Assembly (NCBI GenBank): GCA_015232315.1
Contig: JADFZZ010000020.1
Location: 1-64,000, forward strand
Source: SAR324 cluster bacterium
Lineage (GTDB): Bacteria; SAR324; NAC60-12
Reading direction: 5' to 3'
Length of the DNA stretch: 64,000 nt
In this document: positions 23,783-32,783 of the stretch, one piece after another
Position numbering within the stretch: the stretch's first letter is position 1
Layout: the number at the start of each line of letters is the position of its first letter
Position numbers and translations under genes: made by a program
The notes under the pieces: model-generated
Databases searched by the model: none
The model's input: the letters and a program-made list of their open reading frames with translations, nothing else
What the model was told of the DNA's origin: nothing

Positions 23783-24838
23783 ATGCTTCCCAATATCAAA
23801 AATTATTCCCATGACGATCTGAAACAATGGTTTCAAGAGCATGAGGAACCCGCGTTTCGGGCCGATCAGGTTTATCACTGGCTGTATAAAAAACGGGTCC
23901 AGACTTTCAATGACATGCGCAATGTGTCCAAATCGGCCATTCGCTTGCTCGAATCTTCATTTTCATTGGGGCCTATTGAACGGGGACCTGTCCGGAAATC
24001 AGTGGATGGTTCGATCAAATATGGATTTTTAATGTCCGATCAGAAAATGGTGGAATCTGTCCTGATGCCTCATCGTGACCATCATACGGTTTGTGTGTCA
24101 TCCCAGGTTGGTTGCGCCATGGCCTGTGATTTCTGCATGACGGGAAAAATGGGCTTCATCCGCAATCTGGAGCCCGGCGAAATTGTGGAACAGGTGCTTG
24201 AAGCATGGAAAGATCTTTCGGCAGAGGATTCCATTAGAAATGTTGTCTTCATGGGGATGGGAGAGCCGTTTCACAATTATGAAAATGTCATGAAGGCGCT
24301 GGAAATTCTAACCAGCAGCAAAGGGCTCAATTTTTCTTCAAGGCGTGTGACCGTTTCCACGTCTGGATTGTTGCCGCAAATTCAGCGGTTTGGTCAGGAA
24401 TCGGTCAGGGCCAGCCTGGCCATTTCCCTCAATGGTGTGACCGATGAAGTACGCTCACGCCTGATGCCGGTGAACAAAACTTACAATCTGGAAAAACTGG
24501 TGGAAACCTGTAAGGCCTTTCCGCTGGAATCCAGAAAACGCATTACCTTTGAATATATTCTGATACGGGATGTGACCGATTCCCTGAGTGATGCCAAGGC
24601 CTTGATCCGTTTGCTTCATGGGCTGAAATTCAAGGTCAATCTGATCCCCTTCAATGAAACCGGAGGCAGTCCCTACAAACGACCGGATCCTGATACAATT
24701 GAGGAATTTCAGCGGTATCTGCTGAACCATGGGGTGGTGGCTACACAAAGAATTTCCAAAGGACAGGATATTCAAGGGGCGTGTGGGCAACTGATCACGG
24801 CTTCCCGGCGTGAGCCTTCCCTCAAGTCAGTTGGATGA
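23783..24838 (+). CDS. rlmN: dual-specificity 23S rRNA/tRNA adenine-C2 methyltransferase
   Basis: A 351-residue RlmN-type radical SAM methyltransferase. The cluster motif is CAMACDFC in SSQVGCAMACDFCMTGKMG. The methyl-carrying cysteine is in the C-terminal GACGQL. Supporting blocks are NVVFMGMGEPFHNYENV, SSRRVTVSTSGL, ASLAISLN and RKRITFEYILI. It methylates A2503 of 23S rRNA and A37 of some tRNAs. The start at 23783 (MLPNIKNYS) fits the family length; 40 extra upstream codons in the same frame cover the hairpin and read as non-coding. Confidence 0.95.
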   Translation: MLPNIKNYSHDDLKQWFQEHEEPAFRADQVYHWLYKKRVQTFNDMRNVSKSAIRLLESSFSLGPIERGPVRKSVDGSIKYGFLMSDQKMVESVLMPHRDHHTVCVSSQVGCAMACDFCMTGKMGFIRNLEPGEIVEQVLEAWKDLSAEDSIRNVVFMGMGEPFHNYENVMKALEILTSSKGLNFSSRRVTVSTSGLLPQIQRFGQESVRASLAISLNGVTDEVRSRLMPVNKTYNLEKLVETCKAFPLESRKRITFEYILIRDVTDSLSDAKALIRLLHGLKFKVNLIPFNETGGSPYKRPDPDTIEEFQRYLLNHGVVATQRISKGQDIQGACGQLITASRREPSLKSVG

Positions 24839-24846
24839 CATACGAA

Positions 24847-26277
24847 TTATTCGGTTTTTTCCCAGACTGTTCCCCGGCGGTTGGCATCGGTGAAGCGGGT
24901 GCCCTGATAGTTGACACCAATCATGATTGCCTGTTGCAGGTTGGTTTTGGTAAAATTCGCGTTTTTAAGATTGGCATGACTTAAATCAGCCTTGACCAGT
25001 GATGCGCCCTCAAGATTGGCACCTTCCAAAGAGCTGTGTATTAGATTGGCCCCCTCCAGGTTTCCTCCCGTCAGATTACTTTGATCCAGTAACGCGTTCT
25101 CCAGATTGGCTTTTTTTAAATTCACATGATTCATTTCCACGTTGGAGAGGTTTGCGCCTTTCAAACTGGTTTGTTCCAGATTGGTTTCTACCAGTTTTCC
25201 TTGTGAGAAATCCAGACCATCAAGTATCAGATTGGGCATGACAGCGTTTGAAAGATCAGTCTGCGCAAAGTTTACGCCTGTGATTCTGGCCTGAGAAAAA
25301 TCCGCGTTAGACAACTTTGCGCTTTGAAAATTCGCGTTTTCAAGATTGGCTTTGCGAAATCTGGACTGTGACACTTTGGCGCCTGAAAAATTAACATCTT
25401 CAAGAAACGCCTTTTCAAAATCAGTATTTTCAAGTTGCGCGTTTTCAAAATTGGCCCGTTCGAGTTCAGCCTGAAAAAATATGGCATTATTCAAGGATGC
25501 GTCCTTAAATGTGGCACCGACCATCAACGCCTTGGTAAAAATAGCCCCATCCAGGATGGCACCTTCAAAATTGGCATGATCATAAATAATTCCAGCAAAA
25601 TTTGCGCCCAGCAAATTTGCGCCCATGATGGTCGCCCCCTCCAGGGCGGCACCCCGCAAATCTGCTTTTCCCAGATCCGCATCCTGAAAATCAACGCCTT
25701 TGAGAATACTTTTGCGTAAATCAGCACCGACCATATCCGAATAATGGAGATCCGCATCGGTCAGATCCGCCTGTGAAAGTTGTGCTCCCGTCCATTGACT
25801 TCTCACCATTCTGGTCAGATTCAGGTGGGCTCTGTTGAGCCTGGCCCCATTGAAATTGGTGCGATACAACATGCTGGCAGTGAGATCCGCATCATCCAGC
25901 AGAGTGTTCTCCAGATTGGCCCCGGATAATTGTGAATTGGGTAAAATGCTGTTTTGCATTTGAGCTCCCTGGAGCTGGGCATCTTCCATCAGGACACTGG
26001 TCAGGTTCGCACCATTCAATCGGGCTGATTTCAGATTAACGCCCACCAGATAGGATTCCTGAAGATTGGCTGAATCAAGGTTGCACCCCTCAAGATTGGC
26101 ACCATACAAATCACTTCCAGCCAAATCCGCACCTTTCAGGTTGGCACCGGAAAGATCGCATTTCACACAACTCCGGGTCTCTTTCAGACGAATCAATGCC
26201 TGTTCGTCATATCCCATGGCTGACGTTGAGAACCCAATAATTCCCATAAGCATCCAGAAGGTTCTTCTGTTTTTCAT
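24847..26277 (-). CDS. exported pentapeptide-repeat protein
   Basis: A 476-residue protein with a signal peptide (residues 1-22) and then about 80 uninterrupted pentapeptide units of the A(D/N)LxX type, which form a right-handed quadrilateral beta-helix. The first part (ALIRLKETRSCVKCDLSGANLKGADL) is a common N-cap with a CVKC cysteine pair. Many such proteins are exported, but their roles are mostly unknown; the DNA-gyrase-protecting Qnr subgroup is much shorter and cytoplasmic. No other domain is visible. It converges on rlmN, 8 bases away. The repeats vary enough at the DNA level to keep a single open frame. Confidence 0.88.
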   Translation of the reverse strand: MKNRRTFWMLMGIIGFSTSAMGYDEQALIRLKETRSCVKCDLSGANLKGADLAGSDLYGANLEGCNLDSANLQESYLVGVNLKSARLNGANLTSVLMEDAQLQGAQMQNSILPNSQLSGANLENTLLDDADLTASMLYRTNFNGARLNRAHLNLTRMVRSQWTGAQLSQADLTDADLHYSDMVGADLRKSILKGVDFQDADLGKADLRGAALEGATIMGANLLGANFAGIIYDHANFEGAILDGAIFTKALMVGATFKDASLNNAIFFQAELERANFENAQLENTDFEKAFLEDVNFSGAKVSQSRFRKANLENANFQSAKLSNADFSQARITGVNFAQTDLSNAVMPNLILDGLDFSQGKLVETNLEQTSLKGANLSNVEMNHVNLKKANLENALLDQSNLTGGNLEGANLIHSSLEGANLEGASLVKADLSHANLKNANFTKTNLQQAIMIGVNYQGTRFTDANRRGTVWEKTE

Positions 26278-26554
26278 TGTGATCCTATCAGTCGCTGTGC
26301 GAGATTGTGTGTTTGTGTCAGTACGCCTCCGAAGGCTCTTGAACTGCTTAATCTGCTGATTTTACAATATTCAAGAATGCGCTCATCAGTCAAGATGACA
26401 CCACTTCTGAATTACGCGACAACGGCTAATTAATGGTTGATTTTATATGAGTGAAAGCGTTACTCTGTTTACGTAGAGTTTTATTTGTGTGAAGGTCAAG
26501 TCGCATATAATCAGATAATGCCATAAACAGGTTGTTTCCTGTCATTTTTTTGTT

Positions 26555-26568
26555 TTGATGTATATCAA
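26555..26568. promoter_or_regulatory. FNR-like operator TTGAT-N4-ATCAA
   Basis: TTGATGTATATCAA is an exact match to the FNR half-site arrangement (TTGATnnnnATCAA). It lies 95 bases before the DtxR-family start, in a 385-base AT-rich gap shared with the divergent pentapeptide gene. The rest of that gap shows nothing else recognisable. An FNR/CRP-type regulator is inferred, not shown. Confidence 0.5.
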
Positions 26569-26662
26569 AACTTTGCATATATGAATAAAATCAATGTAAA
26601 TCAAAAATGATCGTTTGATTTAGCTTTCCTGGTTTTTCCAATGTAACGCAAGAAGGGCCGCT

Positions 26663-27334
26663 ATGAAAAATATTGCCTCCACAGTCATTGAAGAATATCT
26701 CCAGATCATTTATCAATTTCAGATAAGGGATGAAACCCTGAAAAGTATTGCTCTTGCTGAACATCTGGATACAAGCCCCTCCACAGTTCATGCCACTTTG
26801 CAGAGAATGATGAGGGATTCATTGATTCGGATGGATGACAAAAAACAAATTTTCCTGACAGAAGAAGGTCGAAAAGTGGCTGAAAATATTAAATTCAGAC
26901 ATAATCTGGCTGAATATTTTCTCTGCAATACACTGGGAATTCCCTGGTATGACGTTCATGTGCACGCCCATCGACTGGAACATGCCATGACGTCCCTGGT
27001 CACTGAAAAACTGGCTGAATTTCTGGGATTTCCCCACGCTTGCCCCCATGGGTCGCCAATGCCTGAATTCCGCAAGGATTTCTTGAAAGACGCAGAAACA
27101 CTGGACATGGCCCAGGAAAACGCTGAGATTAAAATTGTGATGATTGATGAGAAGCTTGAAGAATCCAGAGACATGTTGAAACATCTGCATGAGAAAAACA
27201 TGTTGCCGGGAGTACGCTATCGGATCAAGGAACGTTCTGATGTGACTCATTCTTTGTTGCTGGAAGCTTCAGATCACCAGGTCATGGTCCCTTTTGATCT
27301 TGCCAAAAGCATCTGGGTTAGATTCGTCGAGTAA
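26663..27334 (+). CDS. DtxR/MntR-family metal-dependent transcriptional regulator
   Basis: A 223-residue regulator. Residues 1-62 are a winged helix (YLQIIYQF, SPSTVHATLQRMMRDSLIRM). The dimerisation and metal-binding domain carries candidate ligands in HVHAHRLEHAMTSLV, and CPHGSPMPEF matches the usual C-x-HG-x-P-I-P segment. The C-terminus (GVRYRIKERS ... VPFDLAKSIWVRF) fits a FeoA/SH3-like domain. Such proteins repress iron or manganese uptake genes when metal is bound. The phosphatase gene follows 19 bases later. An FNR-like site lies upstream. The first residues of the DNA-reading helix are conserved. Confidence 0.88.
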   Translation: MKNIASTVIEEYLQIIYQFQIRDETLKSIALAEHLDTSPSTVHATLQRMMRDSLIRMDDKKQIFLTEEGRKVAENIKFRHNLAEYFLCNTLGIPWYDVHVHAHRLEHAMTSLVTEKLAEFLGFPHACPHGSPMPEFRKDFLKDAETLDMAQENAEIKIVMIDEKLEESRDMLKHLHEKNMLPGVRYRIKERSDVTHSLLLEASDHQVMVPFDLAKSIWVRFVE

Positions 27335-27353
27335 CAAATAAAGAGACTATTCT

Positions 27354-28241
27354 ATGATGCTCATCTGGTGGTTGGTGATTCTCGCCGCAGGGACAGGGGT
27401 TGTCTTGCTGGCGAGAAAAACCATGATTCAAAAGGCCTGTTTCCAGCAAAAGATTACGCTCAAGAAAACTGTCGAGCCTTCCCTGAAAAACCCTGAAGAA
27501 GTCCGGATTCTTGTGTTGGGAGATACTGGTTCCGCCTTGCCCGAACAGCATCAGGTTGCCAGGGCCTGTGCAAGAACCTGTGAGGATCTGGGCTGTGATC
27601 TGGTTTTATTGCTGGGAGATAATTTCATTCAACAGGGCGTTTCCGGCATTGATGATCCCCAGTTCAAAAATAAATTTGAAAAAATTTATCCACAGCAACT
27701 CCCGTTTTATGCGGTGTTGGGCAACCATGATATCCGTGGAAACTGGCGAGCACAGATTGAGTATACAAATCACAGTTCCCGCTGGTTCATGCCGGATGTC
27801 AATTATTCTTTTGAAGCCGGTCCCGTATTGTTTCAGGCCATCAACACGACTTGTACCATTTGTTCCTTGTGGAGCCTTTTCCGGAAAAGCAATAAGGACT
27901 GGCGCGTTGTGTTCGGGCATCGTCCCATGTTGACCACAGGCAGGCATCCGGGAATGACCTGGCTGGAACGCTGGCTTATCCGGCGTTCAGGAGCGAAATT
28001 TGTGCTTTCCGGGCACAATCCGGGACTGGAACATCTTGAAGATCATGGATTGCATCAAATTGTCTCTGGCGGTGGTGGAACGCCGCTTCCTCCATTGCAG
28101 GAACGGGATTCCCCCGCCAAAAAATTTTCCGCACACACCCTGGGATATGTCTGGTTGCATCTCACAACGGGAAGTGTGAAGGCCAGATATTTCAATGCTG
28201 AGGGAAAATTTCTGTATTCGTTTGAAGACCACAAAAAATAG
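27354..28241 (+). CDS. membrane-anchored calcineurin-like (purple acid) phosphatase
   Basis: A 295-residue metallophosphoesterase. A single N-terminal membrane segment (residues about 2-20) should anchor it with the enzyme outside the cytoplasm. Metal-binding motifs follow in order: GDTG, GDNF, GNHD, GHRP and GHNP, as in purple acid phosphatase-like enzymes. It would release phosphate from esters. It follows the DtxR regulator by 19 bases, which suggests co-transcription and possibly metal control. The substrate is unknown. Acid phosphatases of this class use Fe or Mn, consistent with the regulator. Confidence 0.82.
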   Translation: MMLIWWLVILAAGTGVVLLARKTMIQKACFQQKITLKKTVEPSLKNPEEVRILVLGDTGSALPEQHQVARACARTCEDLGCDLVLLLGDNFIQQGVSGIDDPQFKNKFEKIYPQQLPFYAVLGNHDIRGNWRAQIEYTNHSSRWFMPDVNYSFEAGPVLFQAINTTCTICSLWSLFRKSNKDWRVVFGHRPMLTTGRHPGMTWLERWLIRRSGAKFVLSGHNPGLEHLEDHGLHQIVSGGGGTPLPPLQERDSPAKKFSAHTLGYVWLHLTTGSVKARYFNAEGKFLYSFEDHKK

Positions 28242-28340
28242 CATTTCCAACGAAATAATATTGTGCTCTTGTCAAGCTCCTCAGAGGATGTTACATAAAG
28301 TCAGATGCTTCTTTTGATAACTTAATCTTGCAGGGATTTT

Positions 28341-29225
28341 ATGAGTAAAAATATTATTGTTCCCATCGATTATACGCTGATAAGTGAAGATGTGGCCTAT
28401 GTTGCTGATGTCTGGGCCTCACATCTGGGGGATGGCATTCTTCATTTTTTGCATGTCAACCCTCCGTTGCGTCATTTTGTGAATCCTGAGTTATATGAAT
28501 CAGCCAAACAGGATGTCAGCCAGAAAGCATTGAACAAATTAACAGGGTTTGTCGAAACACTGGGATTGAATAATCCTGTTGAATTTCATCATGTGATTGG
28601 GGAGCCAAGCTATGAAATTGTCCAGTTGGCAAATCAGCTTCACCCTGATCTGATTGTGATGGGGGCTCACGCCCATACAGAAGAAGACCGCTTTTTTCTG
28701 GGCAGCAATACTGACTTTGTAGTCCATCATTGCCAGTATCCAACGCTGGTTTACAAAGGTCATGAAGAAAGTTATGCGCGGGTGATTATTATTCCTACTG
28801 ATTTTCAGGCAAACAACATCCCTGTCATTCAACTGGCTGACAAACGGGCCCAACAGACTGGTGAAGAGTTATGTTTTGTGCATGTGGAACGCAGTTCAAA
28901 ATTTCATTTTTTACAACTTGAAGATGGTTCCTGGGATTATGACCGTCTGGATGAATCTCAACTACAGCAGGAACATACAGAGATCGAAACCCGGATGAAA
29001 GAATTTCTCAACACTCTGAATATCAAATCAAAATACCAGTTCAGAATTTTGTTTGGCAATAAAGTTTATCTCAAAATTCTGGATCTCCAGCAGGAACTGC
29101 ATGCTGGAATGATCATGATGGCATCCCATTCAAGCACCTTCAAAAAACTGTTTCATGGAAGCAACGCGGGATATCTGATGCATCATGTCCAGTGTCCCAT
29201 GTATGTCCATAAAACAAACTCCTGA
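28341..29225 (+). CDS. tandem universal stress protein (two Usp domains)
   Basis: A 294-residue cytoplasmic protein built of two UspA domains (about 1-140 and 148-292). Each has the strand-helix order of the fold. The ATP-loop-like G-x-x-G-x9-G-S/T segment is best kept in the first copy (MGAHAHTEEDRFFLGSNTDFVV); the second has MASHSSTFKKLFHGSNAGYLM. Length matches E. coli UspE-type tandem proteins. Monocistronic by spacing, with about 100 bases before it. Confidence 0.9.
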   Translation: MSKNIIVPIDYTLISEDVAYVADVWASHLGDGILHFLHVNPPLRHFVNPELYESAKQDVSQKALNKLTGFVETLGLNNPVEFHHVIGEPSYEIVQLANQLHPDLIVMGAHAHTEEDRFFLGSNTDFVVHHCQYPTLVYKGHEESYARVIIIPTDFQANNIPVIQLADKRAQQTGEELCFVHVERSSKFHFLQLEDGSWDYDRLDESQLQQEHTEIETRMKEFLNTLNIKSKYQFRILFGNKVYLKILDLQQELHAGMIMMASHSSTFKKLFHGSNAGYLMHHVQCPMYVHKTNS

Positions 29226-29443
29226 TTTGATTCCCTTCAACGGAGAATTTGGCTGGTAACTATCCTTCCAACGGAGTACCACCCGTTCTCCATTCCTGTT
29301 TTTTGAATTAACCAGTATCCTGTGATTCTCTGGTCGCTGTCTTGAGACTGGTTTGAAACTCGTCTCCACACCTCTGGATTTCGTGTCAGGCACGAAATGA
29401 CAAAAACAGAAAATCACACCATACTAACTACCGGATTAGATTC

Positions 29444-30004
29444 ATGGTTGCGATTCCATCAAAAATGATCCCCCTGGGAACAACGGCTGTTCCATTTTCC
29501 CTGCCAGATACGGTTTCTGGGAAAATGATGTCCCTGGAAAATTTGAAGTCTTCCAGGGCCACAGTGCTCATGTTCCTCTGCAATCACTGCCCCTTTGTCA
29601 AGCACATACAAACGCAACTGGTGCAACTCGCAAAGGATTACCAGTCACGGGGTGTGGCTTTTATCGCAATCAATTCCAATGATGTTGAAAATTACCCTGA
29701 AGACTCGCCTGAAAAGATGAAGGCGGTTGCACTGGAAAAAGGTTATTCTTTCCCCTATCTGTATGATGAATCACAGTCGGTGGCCAAAGCCTACCAGGCA
29801 GAGTGCACACCTGACTTTTTTATTTATGACTCCAGTTTGAAGTGTGTGTATCGCGGTCAACTGGATAATTCCCGTCCGGGAAATAACCTGCCAGTCACAG
29901 GTAAAGACATGCGCCAGGCTCTGGATGCCATGCTTGATGGGAACCCGGTTTCTTCTGATCAAAAGCCAAGTGTTGGCTGTAATATCAAATGGAAAAAACA
30001 GTAA
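29444..30004 (+). CDS. thioredoxin-like (redoxin) family protein
   Basis: A 186-residue thioredoxin-fold protein of the AhpC/TSA-redoxin branch. The active region reads FLCNHCPFVKH, a C-x2-C-P site typical of a widespread family of unknown redox partner. AIN-S-N-D and TPDFFIYD (cis-Pro) mark the fold. No signal peptide is visible, so it is likely cytoplasmic. The TIGR01777 SDR gene starts 31 bases after it. About 218 bases before it carry no gene; a TTTCGTG..CACGAAA hairpin lies at 29379-29397. Confidence 0.85.
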   Translation: MVAIPSKMIPLGTTAVPFSLPDTVSGKMMSLENLKSSRATVLMFLCNHCPFVKHIQTQLVQLAKDYQSRGVAFIAINSNDVENYPEDSPEKMKAVALEKGYSFPYLYDESQSVAKAYQAECTPDFFIYDSSLKCVYRGQLDNSRPGNNLPVTGKDMRQALDAMLDGNPVSSDQKPSVGCNIKWKKQ

Positions 30005-30035
30005 CCTTCTCCAGACTCAGAAAAAGGAATGACTT

Positions 30036-30920
30036 ATGAAAATTTTGATTACAGGTGCTTCAGGCTTGGTAGGTAAGGCTCTTGTTCACGAGCTGGAACA
30101 ACGTCATGAAATTGTTCCGCTATCGAGGACTCAATCTTCAGGTAAACCGTTCTGGAATCCGGAACACGGGGTGATCAACCCGAAAGATTTTGAAGGCGTG
30201 GAAGCGGTCATTCATCTTGCCGGCGAAAGCATTGTGGAGGGGCGCTGGAGTGAAGAAATTAAAGATAAAATTTTGAATAGCCGTGTTCACAGCACCAGAT
30301 TGCTGGTCGATACCCTCGCGCAGATGCCACAAAAACCTGCGGTGCTGATTTCTGCTTCAGCCGTCGGCTACTATGGAAATCGAGGAGACGCATGGCTGGA
30401 TGAAAACAGTTCTTCGGGCACAGGCTTTCTGCCTGAAGTTTGCAGACATTGGGAAAATGCGTCACAACCGGCAACCGCCGCGGGAATCAGATTGGTCAAC
30501 ACCAGAATTGGACTGGTACTCAGTAAGCATGGCGGCGCCCTCAAACGGATGCTCCTGCCGTTCAAACTCGGAGTTGGCGGACAACTTGGCTCAGGACATC
30601 AATATATGAGCTGGATTGCCATCAATGAACTGACCCGAATTTTTGAGTTCCTCATCAATCATCGGGAAATCAAGGGGCCTGTCAATGTCACAGCTCCCAA
30701 TCCCGTGACAAACGCAGAATTCACCTCAGCTCTCGGGAAGGCGTTGTTTCGTCCGGCAATCTTGAAACTTCCTGCGTTTCTACCCAAAATGGCGATAGGC
30801 GAAGTGGCAGATGAACTTCTGTTTGCCAGCGCCAGAGTCAGACCACAGAAATTGCTGGATGCCGGTTATTCCTTTCAATATGATACCATTCTGCCGGCTC
30901 TCAAAGCTGTTACAAGCTGA
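30036..30920 (+). CDS. TIGR01777-family (YfcH-like) SDR epimerase
   Basis: A 294-residue atypical SDR. The NAD(P) loop GASGLVG is at residues 7-13, and family marks follow: AVIHLAGESIVEGRW, SRVHSTRLLVDTL, SASAVGYYGNRGD, ENASQPA, MSWIAINEL and the C-terminal DUF1731 region (LPAFLPKMAIGEVADELLFASARVRPQKLLDAGYSF). Its substrate is unknown; relatives occur from bacteria to plants. It is probably co-transcribed with the redoxin 31 bases upstream. A GTGGAGACGC hairpin lies between its stop and the converging patatin gene. Confidence 0.92.
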   Translation: MKILITGASGLVGKALVHELEQRHEIVPLSRTQSSGKPFWNPEHGVINPKDFEGVEAVIHLAGESIVEGRWSEEIKDKILNSRVHSTRLLVDTLAQMPQKPAVLISASAVGYYGNRGDAWLDENSSSGTGFLPEVCRHWENASQPATAAGIRLVNTRIGLVLSKHGGALKRMLLPFKLGVGGQLGSGHQYMSWIAINELTRIFEFLINHREIKGPVNVTAPNPVTNAEFTSALGKALFRPAILKLPAFLPKMAIGEVADELLFASARVRPQKLLDAGYSFQYDTILPALKAVTS

Positions 30921-30934
30921 AGGTTCCCCTCAAA

Positions 30935-30963
30935 GTGGAGACGCGATAACCTGCGTCTCTCAC
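30935..30963. terminator. hairpin between convergent genes
   Basis: GTGGAGACGC and GCGTCTCTCAC pair across an 8-base loop in the 39-base gap between the SDR and patatin stop codons. It resembles the palindrome at 23684-23712, so it may be a repeat unit that also serves as a bidirectional terminator. Confidence 0.5.
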
Positions 30964-32393
30964 TCCATTCCCCGCAATTTTTCCAGACATTCTTCAAAGA
31001 CCTTGTAGAGAAAAATCTGATCTTCGATTTCGGCGATTTTAGGCCAGGTAGCCTGTTCCCCCAGGCGAATGTAAAGTTTGAGCCCCTTCATATCAGGATT
31101 GATTGCGACCTTTCGATAGAGCAATGGCTGGAACGGAAACTGGATGTTGATATCTCCCAGATAGGTCTGCTTGGTCATGGCATAACCTTTGTCAAACAGA
31201 GGACGCCACAGGGAATTTTCCATCATGCTACTGGAAACCTCGAAGATTTCCGCAAGCTGGGAATGGAGCATGGAAGATCCCAGATGCTTGACAAACGGGA
31301 TCACACCTTTTTTGCGACGGTGAGTGATGAACGGCAACACATGAGGGTTGGCCTGACTGACAATGGTGTGATTCACATTGTGCAGACGTGCGATTCTCAA
31401 TTTGGGCAAATCACTGTGAACTGAACCATCAATCCATTCTTCGGTTGCCATGTATGGAACGGGTTCACCGGAGTTGTTTTTCGAATGCAGTTTTACCGGA
31501 CGGAACACCCCCGGAATGGCACATGACGCAAGTGCGCTGTGGGCAATCATCACATCCGGTGCGGTCAGGTAACACAACACACGAGGCTTTTGTCTGGATC
31601 GAGTCGGCGAAACGGTGATGTTGAGAATTCTTCCGGAATGTTCATACGCTTCAAGAAAAGTCGCGGGTCCTACGTTGGACATGATATGTTCCAACAGGTT
31701 TGATGAATCCATGAGGAATTTTTCTTCCCGGATTTTTTGGGGAGATAACCATTTGAGAGCCTGCCTGTGTATCCGTTCAGGATGTGCGAAAAACTCATCC
31801 AGCTCCGTGTCATTTCTGGAACAGATTCCAGCCGCGACAATAGAACCCATGCTGGAACCCGAAATCACTTTGGGCAGTAGTTTCTGTTCCCAGAGTGCCT
31901 TGACCACGCCCAGATGGTAGATTCCAAAGGCTCCGCCACCGCTCAGCATCAGAGCCGTCTGACCAAAATTATGTGACGCCTGCTCAAACATTTCCCGTTT
32001 GGTTTTCCGGGAAAGTCCCTCAATTTCATGATCACATAAAAATCTCATGGCGGCGGCGGCTTCTTCCAGAAATTCCCGGACAATCAAATGTGTGCCGGTC
32101 AGTGCGTTATGATAGAGAGACGGATTGCTGATTTCGCCCAGATGCCGGTAAAGACTTTCCTGAAGAACCCCGGCCAATTGCAGTTCAAAACCGGGCTTCC
32201 TGAGCGTTCTCATTTTATGCAGATGGCTTCCAAGCAAAGCCGCGTCATAGTGATGTGAATCATGGGTTTGACGCCATTCCAGTTTTCCTTCCATCCTGTC
32301 CAGTTGGGTGGCGATTTCTTTCCACTGGGAATAGCTGGTTGCCTGGGACAGTTCTTTTTTTAATTTGATGATCCTGGGGTCTATAAACTTCAT
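30960..32393 (-). CDS. patatin-like phospholipase with DUF3336 domain
   Basis: A 477-residue protein. The N-terminal part (about 1-140) fits DUF3336 (ATSYSQWKEIATQLDRMEGKLEWR). The patatin domain follows: oxyanion loop SGGGAFGIYHLGVV, nucleophile GSSMGS and catalytic Asp in EWIDGSVHSDLP. The three together define a Ser-Asp dyad lipase acting on glycerolipids. Bacterial and fungal triacylglycerol lipases share this layout. The start at 32393 (MKFIDPRI) follows AGGACC. No signal peptide is seen, so it probably acts on the inner face of membranes or lipid droplets. Confidence 0.9.
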   Translation of the reverse strand: MKFIDPRIIKLKKELSQATSYSQWKEIATQLDRMEGKLEWRQTHDSHHYDAALLGSHLHKMRTLRKPGFELQLAGVLQESLYRHLGEISNPSLYHNALTGTHLIVREFLEEAAAAMRFLCDHEIEGLSRKTKREMFEQASHNFGQTALMLSGGGAFGIYHLGVVKALWEQKLLPKVISGSSMGSIVAAGICSRNDTELDEFFAHPERIHRQALKWLSPQKIREEKFLMDSSNLLEHIMSNVGPATFLEAYEHSGRILNITVSPTRSRQKPRVLCYLTAPDVMIAHSALASCAIPGVFRPVKLHSKNNSGEPVPYMATEEWIDGSVHSDLPKLRIARLHNVNHTIVSQANPHVLPFITHRRKKGVIPFVKHLGSSMLHSQLAEIFEVSSSMMENSLWRPLFDKGYAMTKQTYLGDINIQFPFQPLLYRKVAINPDMKGLKLYIRLGEQATWPKIAEIEDQIFLYKVFEECLEKLRGME

Positions 32394-32487
32394 AGGTGGT
32401 CCTGTGTAAAAAAAAGAGAGAGGTCGATCATATTTTCGGCCATGTATCAAAACCGGGTCTTTGATTTGTTTCCCGATTTTGGTTTTG

Positions 32488-32716
32488 TACTGTAGGGGCG
32501 ACCTGTGTGTCTGCCCGGGAGCAGGGCCAATGTCATCAATTTAAGCAATTACCTCCGAGAAAATCCCCCTTTTCAAAGGGGGCATGGGGGATTTAACGAT
32601 CAGAATTACATCCCCCAACCCCCTTAAACTAAGGGGGAATTGATACACAGTACCATCCAGAAAGGTTAAGTTGAGGACATTGTGAGCAGGGCGAACACAC
32701 AGGTTCGCCCCTACAT
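32488..32716. repeat. palindromic repeat split by MITE-like element
   Basis: GTAGGGGCGACCTGTGTG.. (32491-32527) and ..GGGCGAACACACAGGTTCGCCCCTAC (32683-32716) are the two halves of a palindromic unit like that at 15604-15628. The element at 32528-32682 interrupts it. These fill most of the 390-base gap between the patatin and aldehyde dehydrogenase genes; 32394-32487 and 32717-32783 show nothing else. Confidence 0.75.
32528..32682. mobile_element. MITE-like element, family B copy 2, with 9-bp target duplication
   Basis: A 155-bp unit with ends CAATGTCATCAA / TTGAGGACATTG and the same interior as the reverse complement of 8853-9008. GAGCAGGGC is found on both sides (32519-32527 and 32684-32692), consistent with a target-site duplication after one extra base. 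It has no gene and, like copy 1, has inserted into a palindromic repeat. Confidence 0.8.
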
Positions 32717-32783
32717 TTTGTGGCATAAAATATTACCAACCCCAAAAAAGAGATATAAAATTGAATACTATCAGTTACCCTTG

